Positions 22,816 through 31,442 of a stretch of 64,000 nucleotides of DNA are shown one piece after another; positions within the stretch are counted from its first letter, which is position 1; each line of letters begins with the position of its first letter. The position numbers and the translations under genes were made by a program. The stretch is from Joostella atrarenae (lineage in GTDB: Bacteria; Bacteroidota; Bacteroidia; Flavobacteriales; Flavobacteriaceae), in the NCBI RefSeq assembly GCF_021764745.1, contig NZ_JAETXX010000008.1, forward strand, positions 126,548-190,547, in the 5' to 3' direction. The notes beneath the pieces are model-generated. The model ran no database searches. It had not been told where the DNA came from and saw only the letters and a list, made by a program, of their open reading frames with translations.

Positions 22816-25419
22816 TTACACCTTAACAATCTCTTGATTAATCTTCTTTGCTTCGAAACTATATGAAGATTCTTTACTTGAGTTTTCAAATAAAAGTACA
22901 ACTTCGTGATTCCCTTCATTAAATGTCTTTAATTGGAATGAAGTAGACTTAGGTCTTATTGCATAAACTAACTCTTTATCTTTATACAATTTAACTACAG
23001 GAACTTCATTTATAGTATCAATATTAAAAGTAGGTAAAAGAAACTCTTCTTTCTTAGTATAGTTATCCTCTTGAGTAATACCAAAAGGCCAACCATTATA
23101 TTGTTGACTTCTGTCTTTTTTAATATCTGTATATCTAGGCCAACATTCTGTAGTAATCTCCCTCGTTGACTTATTAAAAGTTACCAATCCAAAACCAGTA
23201 GCTCTATCATGCAAAACAGCTGGCTCATGATGCGTTTGAAATGGGTTCCCAACTCCTAAAACAGTCATTTTATTACCAAAACCATCAATATGGTCTCCTA
23301 TGTAAGCTGGATTTTGGAGTGTATGTTGAGAAGCATTCTCTACTGGAGGCCAAAACCTTCTTGGCCATATATTATTTAAAGCTGGTCCTGCAAAAACATA
23401 ACTACCATCACCATGCTCCTCTACTCCATATTTTATAAAACTACCCAAATGCTGATCTCCAGCTATATGAAAAGCAAATCCTTTTCTGATAATTTCTACA
23501 GCCTTATCTCTTTTATTCGCTGGCCATCCATTAGAATCCATATCTGCAGTAAAATCGTCTCCTAAAACGTACTCCCCTCTATTAGGAATATTTATTTTTG
23601 GAACAACTTCATCTGTTTTAGCTTCTTTAGGTAATGTAGCAACTGTAGCAAAGTTTGTTTGAGATAATACTACTTTCATCTGGATATCTCCTTTCCAATC
23701 TTCAACCCAAGACTCCAGAAAGTCTTCCTGACGTTTTCCTAATAATTCAGCATCTAAATCTCTGTGCTTTTTTATGTCAAAATTTTCATTTCTTATCCAC
23801 CCATTCCAAATATCAGCTTCCTTTGGTAAAACATGCATCGGTGCAGATTTGAACTTTCTATCTTCGAGAATAGCAAAACTTAACCCTGCATATTTCCAAT
23901 GCGTATAATAAACTCCAATCCCTCTTTTAACAGGTGTTGGATCATATGGATCTGGTAAGTGACTCGTTTGTGTAAATTGAATCATATTAAGCCACTCTGG
24001 AGACATTTTATATCCTCCTGAATCTTGTGCTGAAGCTCCATACCCTTCACTAGTATCTGCTGCTTCTCCGCATTCTCCCCAAACATTTCCATGATACACA
24101 TCATGGTCATCTGGAATTATTGCACAAGGTTTATGTCTAAACAACTCTCTATATGACCAACCAAACAGCAACCATTTTCTTAAATATTCAATACAGAGCT
24201 CATCAAATTCACCTTCGAATTGAACCCCATAACCACCAGTTCCTTCATAAAATTGATCTCCTAAAAACAGGATAATATCAGGATCTAGATAAGACACGTT
24301 ATCGCATACATCTTGGTCTGGAAATCCATAATGAAAATTACAACTAAAAACTCCAGCCTTTATTTCCTCCTCATCTAATGGCTCTTTAGCTATGGTACCA
24401 TCATAAAAATAATGATGCATTTCATTTTTTAATGGCAACTCCGCTAATAATCTATAAGGAACATCTTCTGTTTCTTCCCATTCTTTTATGACAAAATTTA
24501 TAGCTCTCCCTGAGTTAGTATTCTCACGAGTTTCAATCGTTTGCCACTTCCCTTTTTTATACAGCTGAAGTGATACTTTATGATTTGGCACTTCTTCAAA
24601 AGGAGTTAATTGAGCTGTTAACTTCAATTTATTTGCATGCAGTGTATATTGAGCAAAACAAATTGGACCATATAATTGATCTTCTTTGTGATTTAATCCT
24701 GAAGAACTAATCTTCCACTCTGAAAATGCTGCTATTTTTTCATGAACTACTTTTTTAGAAGGTGCATGAGCAATCAATGAAAAGTTACCCGTAACAGCTT
24801 CCATCGAAACATTTACCTTCCTATTTGTAACGTTCTCTCCATTTCCATCAACTAATATTACAGCCAACTCATATGCACCATCTTTATAACGCGCCTTAAA
24901 GTTTAAACCAAATGAATTTGGAATAACACTTAAACCTGTATCATATAATTCTTTTCCTATTTTTAATTTCCCATTACCTGTAACTCCGATATCAGTTCCT
25001 TTTCCAAAAACGGATGCAGATCGATAATCATCAAACTTCCCTTTTACACCTATTGAGAAACCGACATACGCATCAGAATTACCCTTTATATTATCGTTTA
25101 AGACATCTATAGAAACACTTACTTCAAAATTATCTTTGTTATCACTTTTTTGGATTGTAAGTAAATTTAAATTCCTATTTACACTAGAAACCTTACAAAC
25201 AGCCTTCCCATCTTCAATTATCCAATCTTGCATTCGGTTACCCCAGTACTCTGGCCCCACCCACTTCATATCATGCCAGTTATGCCAATTACTTTCAAAA
25301 CTCACACGTTCTATATTTCCAAAAAAATCTAAAACTCCTCCATTAAATGGCCTGGCCATACCAATGGCTGGTAAAATAGTTCCTAATGAAAATGTTTTTA
25401 AGTAATTTCTTCTATTCAT
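22816..25419 (-). CDS. PhoD-like metallophosphatase, exported
   Basis: Large (867 aa) phosphatase or phosphodiesterase of the PhoD type. The N-terminus (NRRNYLKTFSLGTILPAIG) looks like a Tat-type signal. Residues about 30-340 form a beta-rich region without a recognised name. The metal-dependent domain follows, with LFLGDQFYEGTGG, IIPDDHDVYHGN, a Tyr- and Gly-rich loop and FHIAGDQHLGSF, matching PhoD-type metal-ligand blocks. It probably cleaves phosphate mono- or diesters in the periplasm. It is divergent from the DeoR-type gene and shares the strand of the SusCD genes, but its own terminator shows separate transcription. The substrate, and whether it belongs to the glycan pathway, are unknown. 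Confidence 0.82.
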   Translation of the reverse strand: MNRRNYLKTFSLGTILPAIGMARPFNGGVLDFFGNIERVSFESNWHNWHDMKWVGPEYWGNRMQDWIIEDGKAVCKVSSVNRNLNLLTIQKSDNKDNFEVSVSIDVLNDNIKGNSDAYVGFSIGVKGKFDDYRSASVFGKGTDIGVTGNGKLKIGKELYDTGLSVIPNSFGLNFKARYKDGAYELAVILVDGNGENVTNRKVNVSMEAVTGNFSLIAHAPSKKVVHEKIAAFSEWKISSSGLNHKEDQLYGPICFAQYTLHANKLKLTAQLTPFEEVPNHKVSLQLYKKGKWQTIETRENTNSGRAINFVIKEWEETEDVPYRLLAELPLKNEMHHYFYDGTIAKEPLDEEEIKAGVFSCNFHYGFPDQDVCDNVSYLDPDIILFLGDQFYEGTGGYGVQFEGEFDELCIEYLRKWLLFGWSYRELFRHKPCAIIPDDHDVYHGNVWGECGEAADTSEGYGASAQDSGGYKMSPEWLNMIQFTQTSHLPDPYDPTPVKRGIGVYYTHWKYAGLSFAILEDRKFKSAPMHVLPKEADIWNGWIRNENFDIKKHRDLDAELLGKRQEDFLESWVEDWKGDIQMKVVLSQTNFATVATLPKEAKTDEVVPKINIPNRGEYVLGDDFTADMDSNGWPANKRDKAVEIIRKGFAFHIAGDQHLGSFIKYGVEEHGDGSYVFAGPALNNIWPRRFWPPVENASQHTLQNPAYIGDHIDGFGNKMTVLGVGNPFQTHHEPAVLHDRATGFGLVTFNKSTREITTECWPRYTDIKKDRSQQYNGWPFGITQEDNYTKKEEFLLPTFNIDTINEVPVVKLYKDKELVYAIRPKSTSFQLKTFNEGNHEVVLLFENSSKESSYSFEAKKINQEIVKV

Positions 25420-25619
25420 AACAAATTATATTAAATGAGGTTACTAATATAAAAAACATATTTCAAAAGAAACATAATGTAATATCAATATATTTCAATT
25501 TGTTTCTTTTACAACTAAACAGTTGACTCTAATGAAAATTATATGCCTCACTTGCTTATTTTTTAAAAAAATAAACTATAAAGAAATTAAGTTTTAATTC
25601 ATACTGAATAAATATTTCC

Positions 25620-25627
25620 TATTTTTG
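25620..25627 (+). promoter_or_regulatory. Bacteroidota -7 promoter box for the DeoR-type gene
   Basis: TATTTTTG matches TAnnTTTG exactly. The start of transcription would fall near 25633, which places the upstream TTG codon at 25625 inside the promoter and favours the GTG at 25655 as translation start. No clear -33 TTTG was found. Confidence 0.4.
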
Positions 25628-25654
25628 ATAAGAAGACATAATATTTTTAAAGCA

Positions 25655-26419
25655 GTGAAGAAAACAGCAGTTAGAAGATCTTTAATTCTAAAAGAATTAG
25701 ATGAACACGGACAAGTTAGTGTAAACGACCTCAGTAAAGCCCTTGGCGTAAGTGAAGTTACTATTAGAAATGACCTTGATAGATTAGAAAAAAATAAACT
25801 ATTGATTCGTGCCCATGGAGGCGCTTTCAAAACTAGTAATATCGCATTAACTGTTAGCGAAAAGAAAAAAATAAATCTTGATATTAAAAGACTCATCGGA
25901 AAAAAAGCTGTTAGCTTAATAGGTGACGATGAAAGTATCATTCTAGATTCTGGAACAACAACTTTCGAGATTTCAAACAATTTGGCAGAAGCTAATAATT
26001 TGACTGTTATTAGTAATGCTCTTGATATAGTTAATAACCTTTCTCAGTATAAAAACCTACAAGTTTTCATGCCTGGTGGTTATTTAAAAGAATTCTCTAT
26101 GTCTTTGGTTGGACCTATGGCAGAGAGAAACTTAAGACAATTATATTGTAATAAATTATTTTTAGGAGTGGATGCAATTAAGCCAAGTCTTGGAGTGTTT
26201 ACGCATCACGTGGAAGAAGCCTACCTAAACCAAATAATGATAGACATTTCTGATGAAGTTATTGTGGTTGCAGATTCTTCTAAATTTAAAAGAAGTGGAC
26301 TGGCATTTATCTCAAATTTTGATAAAATTAATAAGATTATAACTGATTCTAATATCAGTGAAAACCATCTTCGTGAATTAGAAAATCACAATGTTGAAGT
26401 TATTTTAGCTGATAAATAG
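25655..26419 (+). CDS. DeoR/AgaR-type transcriptional regulator
   Basis: DeoR-family repressor of 254 aa if started at GTG 25655; this start is chosen because the family normally begins close to the helix-turn-helix and because the longer TTG start lies in a promoter box. The N-terminal HTH is residues about 8-50 (GQVSVNDLSKALGVSEVTIR, ENDL-type recognition helix). The C-terminal sugar-phosphate sensor domain shows ILDSGTTTFEIS, VISNALDI, PGGYLKEFSMSLVGP and VVADSSKFKRSGLAF. Members respond to phosphorylated sugars, including amino-sugar phosphates. It is divergent from the PhoD-like gene and is the only regulator at this glycan locus. Confidence 0.9.
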   Translation: MKKTAVRRSLILKELDEHGQVSVNDLSKALGVSEVTIRNDLDRLEKNKLLIRAHGGAFKTSNIALTVSEKKKINLDIKRLIGKKAVSLIGDDESIILDSGTTTFEISNNLAEANNLTVISNALDIVNNLSQYKNLQVFMPGGYLKEFSMSLVGPMAERNLRQLYCNKLFLGVDAIKPSLGVFTHHVEEAYLNQIMIDISDEVIVVADSSKFKRSGLAFISNFDKINKIITDSNISENHLRELENHNVEVILADK

Positions 26420-26498
26420 CTATTTAACTAAATCACTTCCCTTATACAAATATTAGTATTCTCAATATTATTATGTAATAGAATATTTTAAAAATATA

Positions 26499-26538
26499 AA
26501 AGGCAGATTCTGTATATTAAATACAAATCTGCCTTTAT
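26499..26538. terminator. Bidirectional terminator between the DeoR-type and MBL genes
   Basis: Stem AAGGCAGATT with AATCTGCCTT plus an inner TGTAT/ATACA extension, flanked by A and T runs. It lies between two convergent genes and can serve both. Confidence 0.75.
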
Positions 26539-26567
26539 TATATTATATTTTCAATTATTAAGGGACT

Positions 26568-27707
26568 TTAGTTATCTCTCCACCAAAAGGAATCTTTCAC
26601 TTCTTCATCAGAAATATAAATTGGTGCTCCAATTTCTGGAACTCTAATTTTAAGATCTAATTCCTCCGCTTTTTTAACCATACGTTCTACAGGATCCCTC
26701 CAATCGTGTAAAGCTAATTTAAAAGCACCCCAATGTATTGGCATAGCTATTTTGGTGTTTACATCTAATCCTGCTTGCACGGTTTCCTCAGGAAACATAT
26801 GTATGTCTGGCCACATCTCATTATACTGACCACACTCTAACATAGCAAAGTCAAACGGTCCGTATTTCTCTCCTATCTTTTTAAAATGATCTCCATAACC
26901 GCTATCACCACTAAAGAAAATATTAGTATCGTTATTCTTAATAACCCAAGAACTCCATAGCGTACTTTGACCATCTGTAACCTTTCTTCCTGAAAAATGC
27001 TGAGCAGGAGTACAGACAAAATTTAAATCTTCGTAAACAACTTCATCCCACCAATCCAACTCCATAATACGATCCTTATCAACTCCCCATGCCTCTAAAT
27101 GAGCTCCAACTCCAAGTGGAACATAAAACATTTTTACCTTATCTTTTAATAATTTTATCGATCCATAATCAAGATGATCATAATGATCATGAGAAATCAA
27201 AACAACATCTATTTGTGGAATCTTTTCAATTTCAATAGGCAACTGACTATTAAACCTCTTATCTCCTAACCAAGAATATGGCGCAGCAACTTCCCCAAAC
27301 ATCGGGTCTATCAAAATAGAGTGTTCTTTTGTTTGCAGTAAAAACGCAGAATGTCCAAACCAAAATAAACGAGAACTCCCTTTATAATCAGCTACATCAA
27401 TAGAATCGATTTTTTCACACGCTAACGCCTTCTCTGGTCTTCCGTTTGAAACTTTAGTGAATAAAAACTTTCTTGCTATATTCAATGTTCCAAAAAAGCC
27501 ATTACTCTTAGGAACATCTCTCTTATTAACAAATTTACCTTGCTTATAATTCTCAGACACACTATAAGCATCTTGTCTTTCTTTTGATATATTTCCGCCA
27601 AAATCTGGAGTAAAATGAACCATCAGCATGTAAATAACTACTATCGCAGCTATAAAAGCTACTACACCTATAATCATTCGCTTTAAAAATTTAAAAATAG
27701 ATTTCAA
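26568..27707 (-). CDS. Membrane-anchored MBL-fold hydrolase (NAPE-PLD/UlaG-like)
   Basis: Metallo-beta-lactamase-fold hydrolase of 379 aa. One N-terminal membrane segment (IIGVVAFIAAIVVIYMLMVH, about 12-31) anchors it. The domain has FWFGHSAFLLQTKEHSILID, the zinc motif SHDHYDHLDYGS, FFSGDSGYGDHF and MPIHWGAFKLALHDW. This arrangement matches the N-acylphosphatidylethanolamine-hydrolysing phospholipase D group, so a phosphodiesterase acting on lipid-like substrates is likely, though the UlaG lactonase group is close. It is monocistronic, converging with the DeoR-type gene across a shared terminator. Confidence 0.85.
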   Translation of the reverse strand: MKSIFKFLKRMIIGVVAFIAAIVVIYMLMVHFTPDFGGNISKERQDAYSVSENYKQGKFVNKRDVPKSNGFFGTLNIARKFLFTKVSNGRPEKALACEKIDSIDVADYKGSSRLFWFGHSAFLLQTKEHSILIDPMFGEVAAPYSWLGDKRFNSQLPIEIEKIPQIDVVLISHDHYDHLDYGSIKLLKDKVKMFYVPLGVGAHLEAWGVDKDRIMELDWWDEVVYEDLNFVCTPAQHFSGRKVTDGQSTLWSSWVIKNNDTNIFFSGDSGYGDHFKKIGEKYGPFDFAMLECGQYNEMWPDIHMFPEETVQAGLDVNTKIAMPIHWGAFKLALHDWRDPVERMVKKAEELDLKIRVPEIGAPIYISDEEVKDSFWWRDN

Positions 27708-27914
27708 TACAACCTTACATATTAATTCAATCCTCTTAATGAGGAAGGTTAGCGAAATTAATCTATCCCATAATAAAAAACAATATTATTATGCTAGTAC
27801 TACATGTATAATTACACACTAGATAGCTTATTTTTTTTTGTGAAGACTATAGTCTATATTTAGATAATAATCAGAGGTTTATAAAGTAAGTTAAAGAAGA
27901 AATAGATTTAATTT

Positions 27915-28394
27915 TTAGACATGTGTTTTTATCCATTTTTTTGAATTCATTAAAATCTGCTGTCTAACATGCACATCTAATTTTTCATTTCTTTGAACAG
28001 AGTTCTGAATTTCACTTTCAAAAGAAATAAAAACTACTCCCTTTCCTGTTTTTTCTAAAAACTCTAACCATGGCTTTCCATATAAGCTACCTACTTCTTC
28101 TCTGCCAAAAGATTGTAATGCTACCATTTTCAATATAATTAAGACTTCACTAGCAGAAGTCGCTTCAGATAATTTCTGAATCGCATCTCTACGGTATGAA
28201 TTTCTGAGATATCTTTTAAATTGAAAATAGAAAAGAATTAGTATCAATAATAAAACTGTTACACCCAATGCTCTCCCCCCCATTGTATCAAAAATAAAAG
28301 ATCCAGGCTTAGCATCATAAACTTCCTGTGCTTGAATATTTTTAAAAGTTTCAGGAATGGAATCTTGAATACTTGTTTTAGGGTATATAATCAT
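27915..28394 (-). CDS. DUF4381-like membrane protein (orphan)
   Basis: A 159-aa protein with one membrane segment (GVTVLLLILILFYFQFKRY, about 43-61). The following helical domain carries the pattern LIILKMVALQSFGREEV then GKPWLEFLEKTGKG, which resembles the DUF4381 proteins usually encoded inside MoxR-BatA/BatD operons between the MoxR ATPase and the von Willebrand proteins. None of those partners is nearby: neighbours are a metallo-hydrolase and a 43-aa membrane protein. It may be a relict or work with a distant Bat operon. Function is unknown beyond that association. Confidence 0.6.
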   Translation of the reverse strand: MIIYPKTSIQDSIPETFKNIQAQEVYDAKPGSFIFDTMGGRALGVTVLLLILILFYFQFKRYLRNSYRRDAIQKLSEATSASEVLIILKMVALQSFGREEVGSLYGKPWLEFLEKTGKGVVFISFESEIQNSVQRNEKLDVHVRQQILMNSKKWIKTHV

Positions 28395-28583
28395 TGCTTA
28401 GCGTTCAATTTTTTCAAATAAATCATTATTATCTGAAACAATAAAAGACAGCAAATCTAAAGTAAACTGCATTTTGCACAAACAAGAATTTGATTTTTTT
28501 AATAAATAAAAATGCAGTATATAGCCCCAGATTAAACCATAAAAATTTAGAGCATTTGTAGAAAACACCCTAAATCTCTTTTC

Positions 28584-28605
28584 TAAAAAAGCTAAGCAGC
28601 TTTTC
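28584..28605 (-). terminator. Short rho-independent terminator after the 43-aa gene
   Basis: AAAAGCT and AGCTTTT pair around a 4-base loop, and six T follow on the - strand. It lies directly after the small ORF at 28606-28737, which supports that ORF as a gene. Confidence 0.65.
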
Positions 28606-28737
28606 TTATCCTAAAATACCGACAAAACTAAATATTACCGATATAAGCACCCATGAAAGCACAGCTATCAATATAAAAACAATTGCCTTTAATGCGTAAA
28701 TAAGGATTGTAGATTCTTTGTGTAAAGATTGTCCCAT
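28606..28737 (-). CDS. Small single-span membrane protein, 43 aa
   Basis: An ATG-started ORF beginning MGQSLHKESTILIYALK and continuing into one strongly hydrophobic helix (about residues 11-40) that ends in GILG. I do not recognise the family. Support for a real gene is the clean membrane-protein composition, the start at a proper ATG, and a hairpin with a T run immediately after the stop. It stands alone in a 576-base gap between the DUF4381-like gene and the LolC/E-type permease, all on the - strand. The rest of the gap (28738-28970) shows nothing I recognise. Confidence 0.55.
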   Translation of the reverse strand: MGQSLHKESTILIYALKAIVFILIAVLSWVLISVIFSFVGILG

Positions 28738-28970
28738 AATTATAACTTTAAAGATTACTACTAAAAATTGATTTGGGACATCATACTCTTATAAATTTAC
28801 AAAATTTTAAAATAAAAACAGCCTATTTTACTAAAAATCAGATAAATAAAATTCTTACGCAATATAAATTAATGTATAGCATATCTAAAAACATACTTCT
28901 CTTAGAAATAAAGTAATAGAAAATGGCAATAAGAAATAAACTTAAGAGTTTTTATTTCTCTTGAAGGAAT

Positions 28971-30206
28971 CTATTCGAACTTAATAGACTTTGCTGGAGA
29001 TATTTTTGTAATAATATAAGAAGGAATTAGCAACATCAAAACACACAAAATCAAAACTCCTACATTCAATATAATAACATGAATTGGATTGATATAAACG
29101 GGTACTTTAGAAACATGATATGTAGATGCATCTAATGAGATTAATCCAAATTTCTCTTGAATTAATAGCACTCCCAGTCCTATAAGATTTCCCCAAAATA
29201 ATCCTATTACAATAAGATATGTAGCGTTGTAGAGAAAGATCTTACGTACGCTCCAATTATTACTCCCTAATGCTTTTAGGAGTCCTATCATTTGGGTACG
29301 CTCTAAAATAAGAACTAATAATGCCGTAATCATATTAATTCCACCAACTATTATCATAATTCCGATAATAATAGCAATATTAAAATCGAACAATGCTAAC
29401 CATTCAAAAATAGTATAATACTTTTCTTTAATAGTTTGAGAATCGAGTGTGGAGAGGGTTACTCCATATACTTCTCGCCCCTTTTGGTCTATCTGATCAA
29501 AATCGTCAATAAAAACCTCAAAAGCACCAATCTCATCATCCTTCCACTTATTCATCCGTTGGATATGTCTGAGATCAACAAAAATATAATTAGAATCAAA
29601 ATCTTGAAACCCACTATCATAAATCCCTACAATTTTAAACTTCACTTGGCTTGGGATATCACTCACCTCATCCTTCAGAAAAAAGGACCAAAATTCTGTT
29701 CCTACTTTAAATTGTAAACGGTTTGCTAAATATCTAGAGATTAGAATCTCTTCATTTCGCTTTTTAGAATAATCAGGTAAACGACCTTCAATTAAAAAAT
29801 CTTTAAAAGGCTCCCAGTTGTAATCAACCCCTACTCCTTTTGCTATAATTCCTTCAAAAGTATTCTCCGTACGGATAATTCCCCCCTTAGTCGCAACAGC
29901 TTGCACATGATTAATTCCTGATATATCTTTAAATTCTGGATAAAAATCTTGATGTATAGAAATCGGATTTACAGAAACATCAGAAGTATTATTATCATAA
30001 TTATAGATCTGAATATGCCCATTAAAAGCAGCTATTTTTTCTCTTATCTTTCGCTGTAACCCTACTCCAGTAGCTATAGCAATGAGCATCATTATCACTC
30101 CCAATGCTACTGCAGTGATTGCGATTTTTATTATTGGTGCCGATATACTACTTTTATGCTCTTTACCTTTAATAAGGCGCTTGGCAATAAAATATTCTAA
30201 ATTCAA
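28971..30206 (-). CDS. LolC/LolE-type ABC transporter permease
   Basis: Permease of the FtsX-like/MacB type, 411 aa. It has the classic layout: one N-terminal membrane span (IIKIAITAVALGVIMMLIAI, about 25-45), a periplasmic MacB-like core (about 60-260), and three C-terminal spans (about 275-400) with GLLKALGSNNWSVRKIFLYN as the coupling loop. Such permeases extract lipoproteins from the inner membrane; no ATPase gene is adjacent, so its LolD partner must be elsewhere. The start is a TTG at 30204-30206, reading MNLEYFIAKRLI, the usual N-terminus of this group. Its start lies only 3 bases from the divergent NamZ-like start. Confidence 0.87.
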   Translation of the reverse strand: MNLEYFIAKRLIKGKEHKSSISAPIIKIAITAVALGVIMMLIAIATGVGLQRKIREKIAAFNGHIQIYNYDNNTSDVSVNPISIHQDFYPEFKDISGINHVQAVATKGGIIRTENTFEGIIAKGVGVDYNWEPFKDFLIEGRLPDYSKKRNEEILISRYLANRLQFKVGTEFWSFFLKDEVSDIPSQVKFKIVGIYDSGFQDFDSNYIFVDLRHIQRMNKWKDDEIGAFEVFIDDFDQIDQKGREVYGVTLSTLDSQTIKEKYYTIFEWLALFDFNIAIIIGIMIIVGGINMITALLVLILERTQMIGLLKALGSNNWSVRKIFLYNATYLIVIGLFWGNLIGLGVLLIQEKFGLISLDASTYHVSKVPVYINPIHVIILNVGVLILCVLMLLIPSYIITKISPAKSIKFE

Positions 30207-30209
30207 ACT

Positions 30210-31442
30210 ATGAGATACTTTATAAGTTTCAAAAATACATTTTTATTATTGTTTTTTTTAGTGATTTCCTGTGCGAATGGTCATCAAGAAAAAAAAGAGA
30301 CTGTAAATATAGATAAGACCCCAGCTAAGGAAGCTAAAATTATAGTGGGAGCAAATAGAACAGACCAATATTTACCGCTATTAAAAAACAAGAAAGTAGG
30401 TGTTGTTGCCAATCAAACATCTGTTATTTTTAAAGATGATGGCACTTACACTCATTTAGTAGATTCTTTATCTAATTTAAATATTGATATTAAAAAGATA
30501 TTTTCTCCTGAACATGGATTCCGTGGTAAAGCTGATGCGGGAGAATTAATAGAAGGTAATAAAGACGCTAAAACAGGTTTAGAAGTGGTTTCTCTATACG
30601 GAAAGCATAAAAAACCAGCTGCTACCCAACTTAAAGACCTTGATGTTATGGTTTTCGACATTCAAGATGTTGGTGTCCGTTTTTATACCTATACCTCAAC
30701 ACTTCATTTAGTGATGGAAGCCTGTGCTGAGAATAATATTCCGTTAATTATTCTAGACAGACCAAACCCCAATGCAAGTTATGTAGATGGGCCTACCTTA
30801 GAAATAGAGCACGCTAGTTTCCTTGGAAAAGTGCCTATTCCACTTGTTTATGGGTTAACTATCGGTGAGTATGGAAAAATGCTTAATGGAGAGAAGTGGC
30901 TAGCAAACAAAGTTCAATGTGACATAACGGTTATTCCTGTAAAAAATTACGATCATAATTCTAGTTATCATCTCGCAATTCGTCCTTCTCCGAATCTACC
31001 AAACGATCAATCCATATTGTTATATCCTAGCTTAGGCCTTTTTGAAGGAACAAATATTAATGCTGGTCGTGGTACCGAATTTCAGTTTCAACGTTATGGT
31101 GCTCCGTGGCTAGATAAAAATGTTTTTTCTTTTGAATATACTCCGAAACCCAACTTTGGGTCTAAAGCTCCAAAACATGATGGTGTTGTTTGTTATGGTG
31201 AAGACCTGTCTGAAGTTACTCCTCCAAAAGAGGTTTCTATGGAATGGATTATAAAAGCATATCAAAACAGTAACGATAAATCTAAATTCTTTAAAACTGC
31301 TGGCTTCACACTCCATGCAGGAAATGAAACACTACAAAAACAAATCGAAGCAGGAAAGAGTAATGATGAAATAAGAGCTTCTTGGAAAACTGATTTAGAG
31401 AGCTTCAAGAAAATCAGAAAAAAATATATGATTTACGATTGA
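30210..31442 (+). CDS. namZ: NamZ-like exo-beta-N-acetylmuramidase (DUF1343, GH171), lipoprotein
   Basis: DUF1343 protein of 410 aa; characterised members (NamZ, GH171) release MurNAc from the non-reducing ends of peptidoglycan fragments. The signal ends in a lipobox with Cys21 (FFLVISCANG). Conserved blocks are KVGVVANQTS, FSPEHGFRGKADAGE, SLYGKHKKP, FDIQDVGVRFYTY, ILDRPNPN and GRGTEFQFQRYGAPW. It probably works in cell-wall recycling in the periplasm. The ATG lies 3 bases from the divergent permease start, so its promoter must overlap that gene, and its last 10 bases overlap the convergent thioredoxin-like gene. Confidence 0.88.
   Translation: MRYFISFKNTFLLLFFLVISCANGHQEKKETVNIDKTPAKEAKIIVGANRTDQYLPLLKNKKVGVVANQTSVIFKDDGTYTHLVDSLSNLNIDIKKIFSPEHGFRGKADAGELIEGNKDAKTGLEVVSLYGKHKKPAATQLKDLDVMVFDIQDVGVRFYTYTSTLHLVMEACAENNIPLIILDRPNPNASYVDGPTLEIEHASFLGKVPIPLVYGLTIGEYGKMLNGEKWLANKVQCDITVIPVKNYDHNSSYHLAIRPSPNLPNDQSILLYPSLGLFEGTNINAGRGTEFQFQRYGAPWLDKNVFSFEYTPKPNFGSKAPKHDGVVCYGEDLSEVTPPKEVSMEWIIKAYQNSNDKSKFFKTAGFTLHAGNETLQKQIEAGKSNDEIRASWKTDLESFKKIRKKYMIYD

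Noticed and set aside
25625-25654. TTG at 25625 as start of the DeoR-type regulator
   Set aside because: It lies inside an exact TAnnTTTG promoter box, and the GTG at 25655 gives the usual family length.
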